In this document: positions 18,931 to 28,102 of the stretch, in pieces | Layout of the letters: every line of letters starts with the position of its first letter | How positions within the stretch are numbered: position 1 is the stretch's first letter | Source: Blastococcus sp. LR1 | GTDB taxonomy: Bacteria; Actinomycetota; Actinomycetes; Mycobacteriales; Geodermatophilaceae | Length of the DNA: 64,000 nt | Direction: 5' to 3' | NCBI RefSeq assembly: GCF_020166105.1 | Contig: NZ_JAIUJY010000006.1 | Coordinates: 1-64,000, forward strand | Notes under the pieces: generated by a model | The model's input: only the letters and a program-made list of their open reading frames with translations | What the model was told of the DNA's origin: nothing | The model's database searches: none | Position numbers and translations under genes: made by a program

Positions 18931-18968
18931 CTCGCGGCGGCCTCCGATCGTCCGGAGGCCGCCGCGAG
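18931..18968. terminator. Bidirectional hairpin terminator between pspA and the Nei-type gene
   Basis: Perfect 16-bp inverted repeat (18931-18946 and 18953-18968) with a six-base loop between the convergent ends of pspA and the DNA glycosylase gene. Very G+C-rich stem without a T run, as is common for actinobacterial terminators. Confidence 0.8.
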
Positions 18969-18983
18969 TCCGTTCCGGAGGGG

Positions 18984-19841
18984 TCAGCCCGGCGTGGCCA
19001 GCGGCCTGGGATGGCCCGGCTCGCCGGTGCGGGCGAGCGGGTCGATGGGGGAGCGGGCGGCCTGGCAGCGCGGGCACCAGTAGGTGACCCGCTCCTGCAG
19101 CTCGGGGCCCTGGTCGCCCAGAAGGATCGGCGTCCGGCACCGCCGGCAGGGCTTGCCCTTGCGGCCGTAGACCCAGTGGTCGTAGCCCTTGCGCAGGTCC
19201 CCGGTGGTGCTCTGCTCGGGGCGGTCGCGGTTGGCAAGCATCAGGGTGCGTGCGCGGGTCACGAGAGGCTCGAGGCGGTCGTCGACGTCGCCCACCCGGG
19301 CCCAGGGGTGCAGGCCGGTGAGGAACAGCGCCTCGACCTTGTAGAGGTTGCCGGGACCGCACAGGTTGCGCTGGTCCAGGACCGCCACCCCCACCTGCTC
19401 GTCGGGGCCGGCCCGCAGCCGGCGGAGCGCCTCGTCGAGGTCCCAGTCGGGGCCGAGGACGTCGGGGCCGAGATGTCCGACGAGCTGGTCCTCGTCCTCG
19501 GTGGCGACGATCGCGACGTCGTGCAGCCGGTAGCCGACGCACTCCCACTCGTCGGTGGACAGGACGACGCGGACGTCGTAGCCCGGACCGCCCCGCCAGC
19601 GGGTTCCCGGCCGGTAGATGTGCCAGCTGCCGTCCATCCGGTAGTGCGTCCGGAGGGTGCGGTCGTCGGCCAGCCGGATCAGCATGTGCTTGCCGCGGGG
19701 GACGACCTCCCGGACGGTGGCGCCGGTGAGGTCCAGTGCCGCCAGCTGCGGCAGGCGGAACTCGCCCCGGCGCAGGGTGGCGCCGGCGAGCGCCTGGTTC
19801 ATGCGCTTGGCGGCGAGCCAGACGGTGTCTCCTTCGGGCAC
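18984..19841 (-). CDS. nei: Fpg/Nei family DNA glycosylase (Nei2-like)
   Basis: A 285-aa bifunctional DNA glycosylase/AP lyase for oxidised bases. The N-terminus MPEGDT holds the catalytic Pro2 and Glu3; PRGKHMLIRL supplies the conserved lysine, DQRNLCGPGNLYKVEALF the H2TH region, and the C-terminal zinc finger is CRRCRTPI...YWCPRCQ. MPEGDT rather than MPELPE points to the Nei/endonuclease VIII side of the family. Confidence 0.92.
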   Translation of the reverse strand: MPEGDTVWLAAKRMNQALAGATLRRGEFRLPQLAALDLTGATVREVVPRGKHMLIRLADDRTLRTHYRMDGSWHIYRPGTRWRGGPGYDVRVVLSTDEWECVGYRLHDVAIVATEDEDQLVGHLGPDVLGPDWDLDEALRRLRAGPDEQVGVAVLDQRNLCGPGNLYKVEALFLTGLHPWARVGDVDDRLEPLVTRARTLMLANRDRPEQSTTGDLRKGYDHWVYGRKGKPCRRCRTPILLGDQGPELQERVTYWCPRCQAARSPIDPLARTGEPGHPRPLATPG

Positions 19842-19993
19842 GGGCCCATGATCCCCTCCGCCGGGCAGGGTGCGCTCGCTCTGGGGTGGCGCTCGCGCTC
19901 TGCGGGCGCTGCAGGACCCGGATCACGCGAGGACCGCTCGCAGAGCGGGGCCGGCCCACGACGGGCTCGGAACCCGACCACGACCTGCGCATG

Positions 19994-20036
19994 TGACACG
20001 TCAACCTCGCCGGTCCGGCCTCGACTTGACGTGTCA
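19994..20036. promoter_or_regulatory. Perfect 11-bp inverted repeat upstream of marR
   Basis: TGACACGTCAA at 19994-20004 and its exact reverse complement TTGACGTGTCA at 20026-20036 are separated by 21 bp and end 24 bp before the MarR start. The placement suggests an operator for the MarR protein itself; the right copy could also overlap a -35-like TTGAC. Confidence 0.6.
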
Positions 20037-20060
20037 ATTGCTTCGCTGGAGCATCGTGCG

Positions 20061-20555
20061 GTGCCGCAGGGAGCCCGATGGCTGGACGACGACGAGCAGG
20101 CAGCCTGGCAGACGTATCGGCGGATGGCCCGCCAGGTGGAGGCATCCCTCGCCCGCGCACTGGTGCGGGATGCCGGCCTGTCGATGCAGGACTACGACGT
20201 GCTGTCGAGCCTCACCGACAGCGCGCCCACTGACGTAGCGCTCACCGGTACCGCGGAGCACCGGGTCTGCCTCAAGGACCTCGCGGCCGACCTGACCTGG
20301 TCGCCGTCCCGGCTCTCTCACCATCTGGACCGCATGCAGGCGCGGGGGCTGGTCCGGCGGGTCGTGTGTCGCGAGGGCCGCGGCACCGACGTCGAGGCGA
20401 CCGAGCAGGGGCTGGCCGCCGTCGCGGAGGCCGCGCCCGGCCACGTCGCCGCTGTGCGGGCGGTCTTCGTCGACGTGATCTCGCGCAAGGACCTGGCCAC
20501 GCTCGGCCGGATCGGCGACGCGGTGCTGGAGAACCTGGCCGAGACCGAGGGCTGA
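20061..20555 (+). CDS. MarR family transcriptional regulator
   Basis: A 164-aa winged-helix regulator; the recognition helix and wing are seen in LKDLAADLTWSPSRLSHHLDRMQARGLVRRVVCREGRGTDVEATEQGLAAV. The GTG at 20061 fits the family N-terminus (LDDDEQAAWQTYRRM). It is convergent with lhr, and a perfect inverted repeat lies just upstream. The ligand and regulated genes are unknown. Confidence 0.88.
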   Translation: MPQGARWLDDDEQAAWQTYRRMARQVEASLARALVRDAGLSMQDYDVLSSLTDSAPTDVALTGTAEHRVCLKDLAADLTWSPSRLSHHLDRMQARGLVRRVVCREGRGTDVEATEQGLAAVAEAAPGHVAAVRAVFVDVISRKDLATLGRIGDAVLENLAETEG

Positions 20556-20565
20556 CGAGCCGGCG

Positions 20566-23500
20566 TCAGCCACGCAGGCGCAGGCCGCGCGGCGTCGCGG
20601 CGAACCCGGCCGTCTGCAGGGCCTGGGACAGCGGTGTGGACTCGTGCACGGAGGCTCCGTCGGCCTTCTGCACCACCATCCGGCCGAGTGCACCCGCAGA
20701 CACCGCACCGGACAGCGCCGTGGCCGCCTCCTTGAGCGTCTGCTCGTCCTCGGTCCACGACAGCAGCGTCTTGCCGCCGCGCTCGACGTAGAGCACCAGC
20801 TCGCCGTCGACCAGGACGACGAGCGCACCTGCCTTGCGGCCGGCCCGGTGGCCCGACTTCCTCGTGGCGCTCGTGCCCTCGCCGAGGTCCACGGCCTCTC
20901 CGTCGGCCGCGAGCGTGCGCTCGGGCCAGGGGAGCGCGGCCCCGTAGACGTTCGCCGGGTCGGTGGCGGCCAGTACCACCGCGCCGGCCGGGACGCGGTC
21001 GGGGGAGGCGAAGCTGCGCAGCCGGTCGACCGAACCCGGGGTTCCGAACTGGGCCGCCCCGAGGGTCTCGACGAAGTAGCCGCGGCGGGCCCGGCCGTTC
21101 TCCTCGAAAGCCCGCAGTACCGGATAGACGGCGGAGAACCCACCGGTCACCTGCTCGGCCATGACCGCGCCCCGGGTGAGGACGCCGTGCCGCTCGAGCA
21201 GCGCCTCGGCCCGGGCGGTGGAGCGCCGGGTGCTGTTGGCCTCGCGGTCGGGAAGGCGGGACCAGCGCCCCGCCACGGTCGGCGGACCGCCCCGGGTGGG
21301 CAGAGCCGCCCGGTTCAGCCGCGGTCTGCCGTAGCGGCTGCGGGTGACCCGCGGCGGCGCGGCGGCGCGCTTGTGGGTGCCGCCACCGCCGAGCCGGGTG
21401 CGCAGCGGCGCCAGGGTGTCGTTGGTGAGCGCGCCGGCCCAGACGAGGTCCCAGACCTGATCGGCGAGCGCGGCGTCGTCCGTGGCGCCGAGCGCGTCGG
21501 AGAGGCCGCGGAAGAACATCGCCTGGCCACCGGCGAGCAGGTCCAGCAGTGGCTGCGCCTCGCCGTCGACCTCGAGCTGCTCGGGCAGGAGGAGTGGGGC
21601 GAGGTCGGCCGGAACGAGGCTGACCCAGCCGTCACCGCCGGGGAGGCCGCCCGCACCGGCCCACAGCACCTCGCCGGCGCTGGTCAGCTCGTCCAGCATC
21701 GCAGGGGAGTAGTCGCGCACCCGGGTCGGGAGCACCAACGACTCCAGCGCGCTCGCGGGCACCAGGGCGCCGGCGAGCTGCTCCACGACCGCCAGCACGC
21801 CGTCGGCGCCACGCAGCTTGCTGCCCACCGACTGCCAGGACGGGGTGAACCGGGCCAGGGTGTCGATCGGCACCGGCTCCACCTCTTGGCGGAGTTTGGC
21901 CAGGCTGCGCCGGCGGACCGAGCGCAGCACGTCGGCGTCGCACCACTCCTGGCCGGCGCCCCCGGGGCGGAACTCGCCCGAGACGAGCCGGCCGGTGCCG
22001 GTGAGCCGCTGGACCGTCGCGGTGACGACGGCGACGCCGAGGCCGAGCCGGGTGGCGACCTCCGGCGGCTGGAACGGGCCGTGGGTGCGTGCGTATCGAC
22101 CGATCAGGTCACCGAGGGGATCGTCGACAGGCTCGGTGAAGACCTCGGGCACGCCGACGGGCAGGGCGGTGCCGAGCGCGTCGCGGAGCCGGCCGGCGTC
22201 CTCGATGGCGACGTACCGCTCCTCGCCGGCGATCCGCACCACCAGCGCCCGGCGGGCGGCGACCAGCTCGTCGAGCCATGCCTGGGGCACGCCGCGGCGG
22301 GCCGCCTCCGCGGCGGTCAGGTCGCCGACGATCCGGAGCAGGTCGCCTGCGCCGTCCATGTCTCGGGGATGCCGTTGCTCGGGCAGCCGTTGCAGCTCGG
22401 ACTCGATCTCGGCCATGGCCTCGGCGTCGAGCAGCTCGCGCAGCTCGGAGCGGCCGAGCAGTTCGGCGAGCAGGCCGGTGTCCAGCGCCAGGGCCTGCGC
22501 GCGGCGCTCGGCCAGCGGGGCGTCGCCCTCGTACAGGAACTGGCCGACGTACCCGAAGAGCAGCGACTGGGCGAACGGCGACGCCGTCTCCGTCTGCACG
22601 TCGACCACCCGCACCCGGCGGGCCCGGACGTCGCGCATCAGCTCGACCAGGCCGGGCACGTCGTAGACGTCCTGCAGCACCTCGCGCGCGGCCTCGAGCG
22701 TGATCGGGAACGAGGAGAACTCGCTGGCCACGCTCAGCAGCTGCGCGGCCCGCTGGCGCTGCTGCCACAGCGGCGTGCGGCGGCGGGGGTCGCGACGGGG
22801 GAGGAGCAGCGCGCGGGCGGCGCACTCGCGGAACCGGCTGGCGAACAGCGCCGAGGTGCCGACCTCCGCGGTCACCTCGCGCTCGACGTCGTCGGGGTCG
22901 AGGACGGCGAGGTCGCCCTCCGGAGGCTCCCCGGTGGTGTCGGGCAGCCGCAGCACGATGCCGTCGTCGGAGTGCATGGAGGAGACGTCGACGCCGTACC
23001 GCTCGCGCAGCCGGGCGGCGAGCACCAGCGCCCACGGTGCGTTGACCTGCGCCCCGAAGGGGGAGTGGACGACGATCCGCCAGTCGCCCAGCTCGTCGCG
23101 GAAGCGCTCCACGAGCAGAGTGCGGTCGTCGGGCAGGTGGCCGGTCGCCGCCTTCTGCTCGGCGAGGTAGGCGGCGAGGTTGGCCGCGCCCCACTCGTCG
23201 AGACCGGCGGCACGCGCCCGCTCGAGTCCGGCCTCCGGCGTCGCCGATCCGACCTCGCGGAGGAAGGCGCCCAGCGCGCGCCCGAGCTCGAGCGGCCGGC
23301 CGGGTGCGTCGCCGTGCCAGAACGGCATCTTCCCGGGCTGACCGGGTGCGGGGGTGACCAGCACGCGGTCGTGGGTGATCTCCTGGATCCGCCAGGACGA
23401 GGACCCGAGGAGGAACACGTCGCCGGTCCGCGACTCGTAGACCATCTCCTCGTCGAGCTCGCCCACCCGGCGTCCGCCGGTGCCCTCGGCGCCGACGAGG

Positions 23501-25161
23501 AAGACGCCGAAGAGGCCGCGGTCGGGGATGGTGCCGCCGCTGGTGACCGCGAGCCGCTGGGCGCCGGCGCGGGCGGTGAGGGTGTCGGTGACGCGGTCCC
23601 AGGTGAGCCGGGGGCGCAGCTCGGCGAAGGCGTCGGAGGGGTAGCGCCCGGCGAGCATGTCCAGGACCGCCTGCAGTGCGGACTCCGGCAGCGAGGAGAA
23701 GGCCGCCGAGCGGCGGACCAGCGCGCCGACCTCGTCGACGGTGCGCGGGCGCTCGGAGACGATCGCCACGATCTGCTGGGCCAGCACGTCCAGCGGGTTG
23801 CGGAGGTAGCGGATCGACTCGATCGCGCCGGCCTTCATGCGCTCGGCGACCAGCGCGCACTGCACCAGGTCGCCGCGGTACTTGGGGAAGAGCACGCCGC
23901 GGCTGACCGCGCCGACCTGGTGACCGGCGCGACCGACCCGCTGCAGGCCGCTGGCCACGGTGGGCGGCGCCTCGACCTGGACGACGAGGTCGACCGCGCC
24001 CATGTCGATGCCGAGCTCCAGGCTGGAGGTCGCGACGACCGCGGGCAGCCGCCCGGACTTCAGCGCCTCCTCGACGATCGCGCGCTGCTCGCGGGAGACC
24101 GAGCCGTGGTGCGCGGCCGCGACCGGCTGGAACGCGTCGGGCAGCCCGCCACCGGAGCCGGCCTGCGCCATCAGCGCTGCCGCGTTGGTGCCCGGAGGGA
24201 CCGGCTCGCCGGTCTGCCGCTCGTAGGCCAGCTCGTTGAGCCGGCTGGTGAGCCGCTCCGCGAGCCGCCGGGAGTTGGCGAACACGATGGTGCTGCGGTG
24301 GCCCTCGACCAGGTCGAGCACCCGCTCCTCGACCGCGGGCCAGATCGAGTTGCGCGGCTGGTTGCCCGCCGCGGATCCCTCCAGTTCGCCGGTCGGCTGG
24401 CCGAGCTCGCTCATGTCCTCGACCGGGACGACGACCGAGAGGTCCCACTCCTTGGTCGAGGGCGGGGAGACGATCTGCACCGGCCGCCCGCCGGCGAGGT
24501 AGGTGGCGACCTCCTCGATCGGGCGGACGGTGGCCGAGAGGCCGATCCGCTGCGCCGGTCGCTCCAGCAGCTCGTCGAGCCGGTCGAGGGAGACCGCGAG
24601 GTGGGCGCCGCGCTTGGAGTCGGTGACCGCGTGGACCTCGTCGATGATCACCGTCTCGACGCTGCGGAGCGCCTCGCGCGCCTGGCTGGTGAGCAGCAGG
24701 AACAGCGACTCGGGCGTGGTGATCACGATGTCCGGCGGCTTGCGGGTGAACGTGCGCCGCTCGTCGGCGGGGGTGTCGCCGGAGCGGATGCCGACCTTGA
24801 TCTCCGGCCGGGCGAGCCCGAGCCGGGCGGCGGCCTGACCGATGCCGGTGAGCGGCGCACGCAGGTTGCGCTCGACGTCGACCGCGAGCGCCTTGAGCGG
24901 CGAGACGTAGAGGACCCGGCAGCGCGACTGCTCGTCGACAGGCGGGGCGGCCGCGAGCCGGTCGAGCGACCAGAGGAACGCCGCGAGCGTCTTGCCCGAG
25001 CCGGTGGGGGCGACGACGAGGGCGTGCTCGCCACTGCTGATCGCCTGCCAGGCGCCGTCCTGCGCTGCGGTCGGGCGCTCGAAGGCGCCGGTGAACCAGG
25101 CCCGGGTGGGCTCGGAGAACCGGGCCAGGGCACCGGGCTCTGCGACAGGACGGTCGGGCAC
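20566..25161 (-). CDS. lhr: Lhr family ATP-dependent DNA helicase
   Basis: A 1531-aa superfamily-2 helicase of the long Lhr type, implicated in DNA repair after crosslinking and alkylation damage. Walker A APTGSGKT at residues 51-58, DEVH box at 174-177, SATVRP (motif III) after it, then the RecA2 domain with VATSSLELGIDMG and QRVGRAGHQ, followed by the Lhr winged-helix/beta-barrel core (EMVYESRTGDVFLLGSSSWRI) and the long C-terminal region. The length is normal for full-length actinobacterial Lhr. It starts with a GTG and is divergent from the MFS gene. Confidence 0.93.
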   Translation of the reverse strand: MPDRPVAEPGALARFSEPTRAWFTGAFERPTAAQDGAWQAISSGEHALVVAPTGSGKTLAAFLWSLDRLAAAPPVDEQSRCRVLYVSPLKALAVDVERNLRAPLTGIGQAAARLGLARPEIKVGIRSGDTPADERRTFTRKPPDIVITTPESLFLLLTSQAREALRSVETVIIDEVHAVTDSKRGAHLAVSLDRLDELLERPAQRIGLSATVRPIEEVATYLAGGRPVQIVSPPSTKEWDLSVVVPVEDMSELGQPTGELEGSAAGNQPRNSIWPAVEERVLDLVEGHRSTIVFANSRRLAERLTSRLNELAYERQTGEPVPPGTNAAALMAQAGSGGGLPDAFQPVAAAHHGSVSREQRAIVEEALKSGRLPAVVATSSLELGIDMGAVDLVVQVEAPPTVASGLQRVGRAGHQVGAVSRGVLFPKYRGDLVQCALVAERMKAGAIESIRYLRNPLDVLAQQIVAIVSERPRTVDEVGALVRRSAAFSSLPESALQAVLDMLAGRYPSDAFAELRPRLTWDRVTDTLTARAGAQRLAVTSGGTIPDRGLFGVFLVGAEGTGGRRVGELDEEMVYESRTGDVFLLGSSSWRIQEITHDRVLVTPAPGQPGKMPFWHGDAPGRPLELGRALGAFLREVGSATPEAGLERARAAGLDEWGAANLAAYLAEQKAATGHLPDDRTLLVERFRDELGDWRIVVHSPFGAQVNAPWALVLAARLRERYGVDVSSMHSDDGIVLRLPDTTGEPPEGDLAVLDPDDVEREVTAEVGTSALFASRFRECAARALLLPRRDPRRRTPLWQQRQRAAQLLSVASEFSSFPITLEAAREVLQDVYDVPGLVELMRDVRARRVRVVDVQTETASPFAQSLLFGYVGQFLYEGDAPLAERRAQALALDTGLLAELLGRSELRELLDAEAMAEIESELQRLPEQRHPRDMDGAGDLLRIVGDLTAAEAARRGVPQAWLDELVAARRALVVRIAGEERYVAIEDAGRLRDALGTALPVGVPEVFTEPVDDPLGDLIGRYARTHGPFQPPEVATRLGLGVAVVTATVQRLTGTGRLVSGEFRPGGAGQEWCDADVLRSVRRRSLAKLRQEVEPVPIDTLARFTPSWQSVGSKLRGADGVLAVVEQLAGALVPASALESLVLPTRVRDYSPAMLDELTSAGEVLWAGAGGLPGGDGWVSLVPADLAPLLLPEQLEVDGEAQPLLDLLAGGQAMFFRGLSDALGATDDAALADQVWDLVWAGALTNDTLAPLRTRLGGGGTHKRAAAPPRVTRSRYGRPRLNRAALPTRGGPPTVAGRWSRLPDREANSTRRSTARAEALLERHGVLTRGAVMAEQVTGGFSAVYPVLRAFEENGRARRGYFVETLGAAQFGTPGSVDRLRSFASPDRVPAGAVVLAATDPANVYGAALPWPERTLAADGEAVDLGEGTSATRKSGHRAGRKAGALVVLVDGELVLYVERGGKTLLSWTEDEQTLKEAATALSGAVSAGALGRMVVQKADGASVHESTPLSQALQTAGFAATPRGLRLRG

Positions 25162-25251
25162 GTGACCAGTGTCCCCGGCGTGTACGACACTTCGCTGGCC
25201 GGCGAGTGCGCCGGCGGCCGGGAACCACCCGGTCGGGAGACGGAGGCACTC

Positions 25252-26523
25252 GTGGCGGCGCTGGAGCAGGCACCGGTCGTCGACGTCGTCCGGGTGCAGC
25301 GGCGCACGGTCGGCGTCCTCGGTGGAGGGGTGGCCCTGGCCGGGCTGGGCGTCACGGTCGGGATCACGGCGGGCGGACTGCTGGCCCGCGACGTCGCGGG
25401 CACGGACAGCGCATCCGGGCTGGGGCAGACCGCGGGTGTCCTCGGTGCGGCGGTGCTCGCCGTGCCCCTGGCACGGATCAGCGACTCCGCCGGACGGCGC
25501 GCGGGGCTGGCGGTCGGCTACGGGATCAGCGTTCTCGGGGCCGTGGTCACCGTGCTGGCCGCTGCCGTGTCCTCGTTGCCGCTGCTGCTCGCCGGGCTGT
25601 TCCTCTTCGGGGCCTCCACGGCCTGCGGGCTGCAGTCCCGGTACGCCGCGGCGGACCTGGCCGCGCCGGAGCGCCGCGGACGGGACCTCTCGCTCGTCGT
25701 CTGGGCCACCACCCTGGGGTCGGTCGTGGGGCCGAACCTCGCGGCGCCGGGCGCGGTGGTGGGGGAGGTGCTCGGACTACCTGCCCTCGGCGGGGTGTTC
25801 GTGGTCTCCGCCGTCGTCTTCGCGGTCGTGGCCGTCGGCTTCCTCCTGCTGCTGCGCCCCGATCCGCTGCTGCTGGCCCGCCGGCTCGGAGGAAGTTCCA
25901 CCGGGCCGCGACCGCGCCGCGCGACAGGCCCCGCACTGCGAGCGGTGTGGTCCTCGTCCGGCGGCCGGCTGGGGCTGGCGGCCGTGGTGGTGGCCCACTC
26001 GGTGATGGTGGGCGTGATGGTCATGACGCCGGTGCACATGGGGCACGCGGGCGGGCCGGCCGACGGCGTCCTGCGGCTCGTCGGCATCGTCATCAGCGTG
26101 CACGTCGCCGGCATGTACCTCTTCTCGCCGCTGGTGGGGATGCTCGCCGACCGGGTCGGCGCTCCGGCCGTCGTGGCGCTGGGCGGGCTCCTGCTCCTCG
26201 CCGCGGCGGGCGTGGCCGGTACCGCGGGGCCGGCGGACTCCGTCCAGCTCGCCATCGGCCTCCTGCTGCTGGGCCTGGGCTGGTCGTGCGGCCTCGTGGC
26301 CGGTTCGGCGCTCGTGACCGCTTCGGTGGACGCCGACATCCGGCCCACGGCGCAGGGCGGCACCGACCTGCTGATGGGGCTGGGCGCGGCGCTGGCCGGA
26401 GTGGTCGGCGGACCGCTGCTGGCCTGGGGCGGGTTCGGCCTGGTGTCCGCGGTCTCGGCGGCGCTCGTGCTGCCGCTGGCCGTCGTCCTGCTGATGACCC
26501 TGCGGGCTCAGCGTCCGCGGTAG
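25252..26523 (+). CDS. MFS transporter
   Basis: A 423-aa protein with about twelve hydrophobic segments and an MFS-type loop after helix 2 (ARISDSAGRRAGLAVGYGISVLG), and a second GMLADRVGAPAVVALGG in the C-terminal half. The substrate is unknown; it is probably a drug or metabolite exporter. The GTG at 25252 is chosen because a GGGAGACGGAGG ribosome-binding site ends 4-5 bases upstream; GTG at 25162 is possible. Confidence 0.85.
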   Translation: MAALEQAPVVDVVRVQRRTVGVLGGGVALAGLGVTVGITAGGLLARDVAGTDSASGLGQTAGVLGAAVLAVPLARISDSAGRRAGLAVGYGISVLGAVVTVLAAAVSSLPLLLAGLFLFGASTACGLQSRYAAADLAAPERRGRDLSLVVWATTLGSVVGPNLAAPGAVVGEVLGLPALGGVFVVSAVVFAVVAVGFLLLLRPDPLLLARRLGGSSTGPRPRRATGPALRAVWSSSGGRLGLAAVVVAHSVMVGVMVMTPVHMGHAGGPADGVLRLVGIVISVHVAGMYLFSPLVGMLADRVGAPAVVALGGLLLLAAAGVAGTAGPADSVQLAIGLLLLGLGWSCGLVAGSALVTASVDADIRPTAQGGTDLLMGLGAALAGVVGGPLLAWGGFGLVSAVSAALVLPLAVVLLMTLRAQRPR

Positions 26524-26618
26524 TTGCGGATCAGCACGACGAGCGTGATGACCAGCGCCAGGACGATGCCGATCTCCAGCACGCGGTCGAGGGACTCGGA
26601 ACCGGTGCCGGGGATCAT
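26508..26618 (-). CDS. Putative 36-aa single-span membrane protein
   Basis: A 36-codon reading frame starting with ATG at 26618 and ending at 26508, overlapping the 3' end of the convergent MFS gene by 16 bp. It encodes a short polar N-terminus (MIPGTGSESLDRV), one hydrophobic helix (about residues 14-30) and a basic tail (RNYRGR), so N-out/C-in insertion would fit the positive-inside rule. No family recognised. Codon third positions are G/C-rich as in real genes here. Confidence 0.5.
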   Translation of the reverse strand: MIPGTGSESLDRVLEIGIVLALVITLVVLIRNYRGR

Positions 26619-26665
26619 GTCCGCAGCCTAGGACCGGCGGGCCCGCCACGGGTTAGCGTCGGTGC

Positions 26666-26860
26666 GTGCGCCTGCAGGAGTTCTGGTCCCGTCTCGACGA
26701 GCAGTTCGGCTCGATGCGCGCGCAGACAGTCGCCCGGGACCACGTGTTCTCCGATCTCGGCGGGGTGAGCGCGGTCGATGCGATCAACACCGGCACCCCC
26801 GTGCGCAAGGTCTGGCTGGCCATCTGCGAGGCGTACGACGTGCCGCCCAAGGAGCGCTGA
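26666..26860 (+). CDS. DUF3046 domain protein
   Basis: A 64-aa protein matching the small actinobacterial DUF3046 family that sits just before recA: MRLQEFWSRLDEQFGSMRAQTVARDHVFSDLGGVSAVDAINTG, ending VWLAICEAYDVPPKER. Function unknown; size is normal for the family. GTG start at 26666. Confidence 0.9.
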   Translation: MRLQEFWSRLDEQFGSMRAQTVARDHVFSDLGGVSAVDAINTGTPVRKVWLAICEAYDVPPKER

Positions 26861-26918
26861 GCCCACCGTCCCGGCTCCTCGTGGGGCACCTGTGACGGAT
26901 GGGCGTGTCCCCTGGCGA

Positions 26919-26934
26919 TCGAACAGGTGTTCGG
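26919..26934. promoter_or_regulatory. LexA-binding SOS box upstream of recA
   Basis: TCGAAC-AGGT-GTTCGG, one mismatch from the actinobacterial/Gram-positive SOS palindrome TCGAAC-N4-GTTCGA, 124 bp before the recA start. The same sequence type precedes lexA and the LysM gene in this window. Confidence 0.85.
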
Positions 26935-27057
26935 CCTACTGTGGGGCGTCCACAGGGCGACCGTTGCTCCACAGGCTGCCCCGGAATCCGAAAACTGTCG
27001 GTGCCTCGCCCTAGCGTCGGACCCGACCCGCTTCCCGTGAACCGAAGGTGACGCACC

Positions 27058-28095
27058 ATGGCAGCAACGCTCGACCGCGACAAGGCCCTCGACATGGCCC
27101 TCGCCCAGATCGACAAGCAGTTCGGCAAGGGCTCGGTCATGCGCCTGGGCGACAGCCCCGAGGTGGCCATGAAGGTCATCCCGACCGGCTCCATCGCCCT
27201 CGACATCGCGCTGGGCATCGGCGGCCTGCCGCGTGGCCGCGTCGTCGAGGTCTACGGCCCGGAGTCCTCCGGTAAGACGACGGTCGCGCTGCACGCTGTG
27301 GCCCAGGCCCAGGCAGCCGGCGGCATCGCCGCCTTCATCGACGCCGAGCACGCGCTCGACCCCGAGTACGCCCGCGCCATCGGCGTGGACACCGACGCCC
27401 TGCTGGTCAGCCAGCCGGACACCGGCGAGCAGGCCCTCGAGATCGCCGACATGCTGATCCGCTCGGGCGCGCTCGACATCCTCGTCATCGACTCGGTCGC
27501 CGCCCTGGTGCCCCGCGCCGAGATCGAGGGCGAGATGGGTGACAGCCACGTCGGTCTGCAGGCCCGTCTCATGAGCCAGGCGCTCCGCAAGATCACCGGT
27601 GCCCTGAGCAACTCCGGTACGACGGCGATCTTCATCAACCAGCTGCGCGAGAAGGTGGGTGTCGTCTACGGCTCGCCCGAGGTGACCACCGGTGGTCGCG
27701 CACTGAAGTTCTACTCGTCGGTCCGTCTCGACGTCCGTCGCATCGAGACCCTGAAGCAGGGCACCGACGCGGTCGGCAGCCGCACCCGGATCAAGGTCGT
27801 GAAGAACAAGGTCGCGGCCCCGTTCAAGCAGGCCGAGCTCGACATCCTCTGGGGTCAGGGCTTCAGCCGCGAGGGCGGGATCATCGACGCCGGCGTCGAG
27901 CAGGGCTTCGTCAAGAAGTCCGGTGCCTGGTACACGTACGAGGGCGACCAGCTCGGCCAGGGCAAGGAGAACGCCCGCAACTTCCTGAAGGACAACCCCG
28001 ACCTCGCCGACGAGATCGAGAAGAAGGTCAAGGAGAAGCTGGGCATCGGCCCGACGCTGGACTCTCCTGCGCCGGTCGACGCTCCCGACTTCTGA
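27058..28095 (+). CDS. recA: Recombinase RecA
   Basis: A 345-aa RecA, the strand-exchange protein that also triggers LexA self-cleavage. Walker [10 protein letters not shown] at about residues 67-75, [15 protein letters not shown], Walker [16 protein letters not shown]-binding loops [19 protein letters not shown] and [25 protein letters not shown]. The C-terminus is acidic-poor and short. No intein is present, unlike some mycobacterial recA. recX follows after 7 bp, and an SOS box lies upstream. Confidence 0.98.
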   Translation: MAATLDRDKALDMALAQIDKQFGKGSVMRLGDSPEVAMKVIPTGSIALDIALGIGGLPRGRVVEVYGPESSGKTTVALHAVAQAQAAGGIAAFIDAEHALDPEYARAIGVDTDALLVSQPDTGEQALEIADMLIRSGALDILVIDSVAALVPRAEIEGEMGDSHVGLQARLMSQALRKITGALSNSGTTAIFINQLREKVGVVYGSPEVTTGGRALKFYSSVRLDVRRIETLKQGTDAVGSRTRIKVVKNKVAAPFKQAELDILWGQGFSREGGIIDAGVEQGFVKKSGAWYTYEGDQLGQGKENARNFLKDNPDLADEIEKKVKEKLGIGPTLDSPAPVDAPDF

Positions 28096-28102
28096 GTCGC
28101 TG

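Noticed and set aside
20644-25161. Very long plus-strand open frame opposite lhr
   Set aside because: It is an antisense shadow of the lhr coding frame, rich in Gly/Arg/Ala with no domain; only its final part, from 25252, is a real MFS gene.
27058-28095. Possible intein in recA, as in some mycobacteria
   Set aside because: The RecA reading frame is 345 aa and continuous through Walker A and the DNA loops, with no inserted block.
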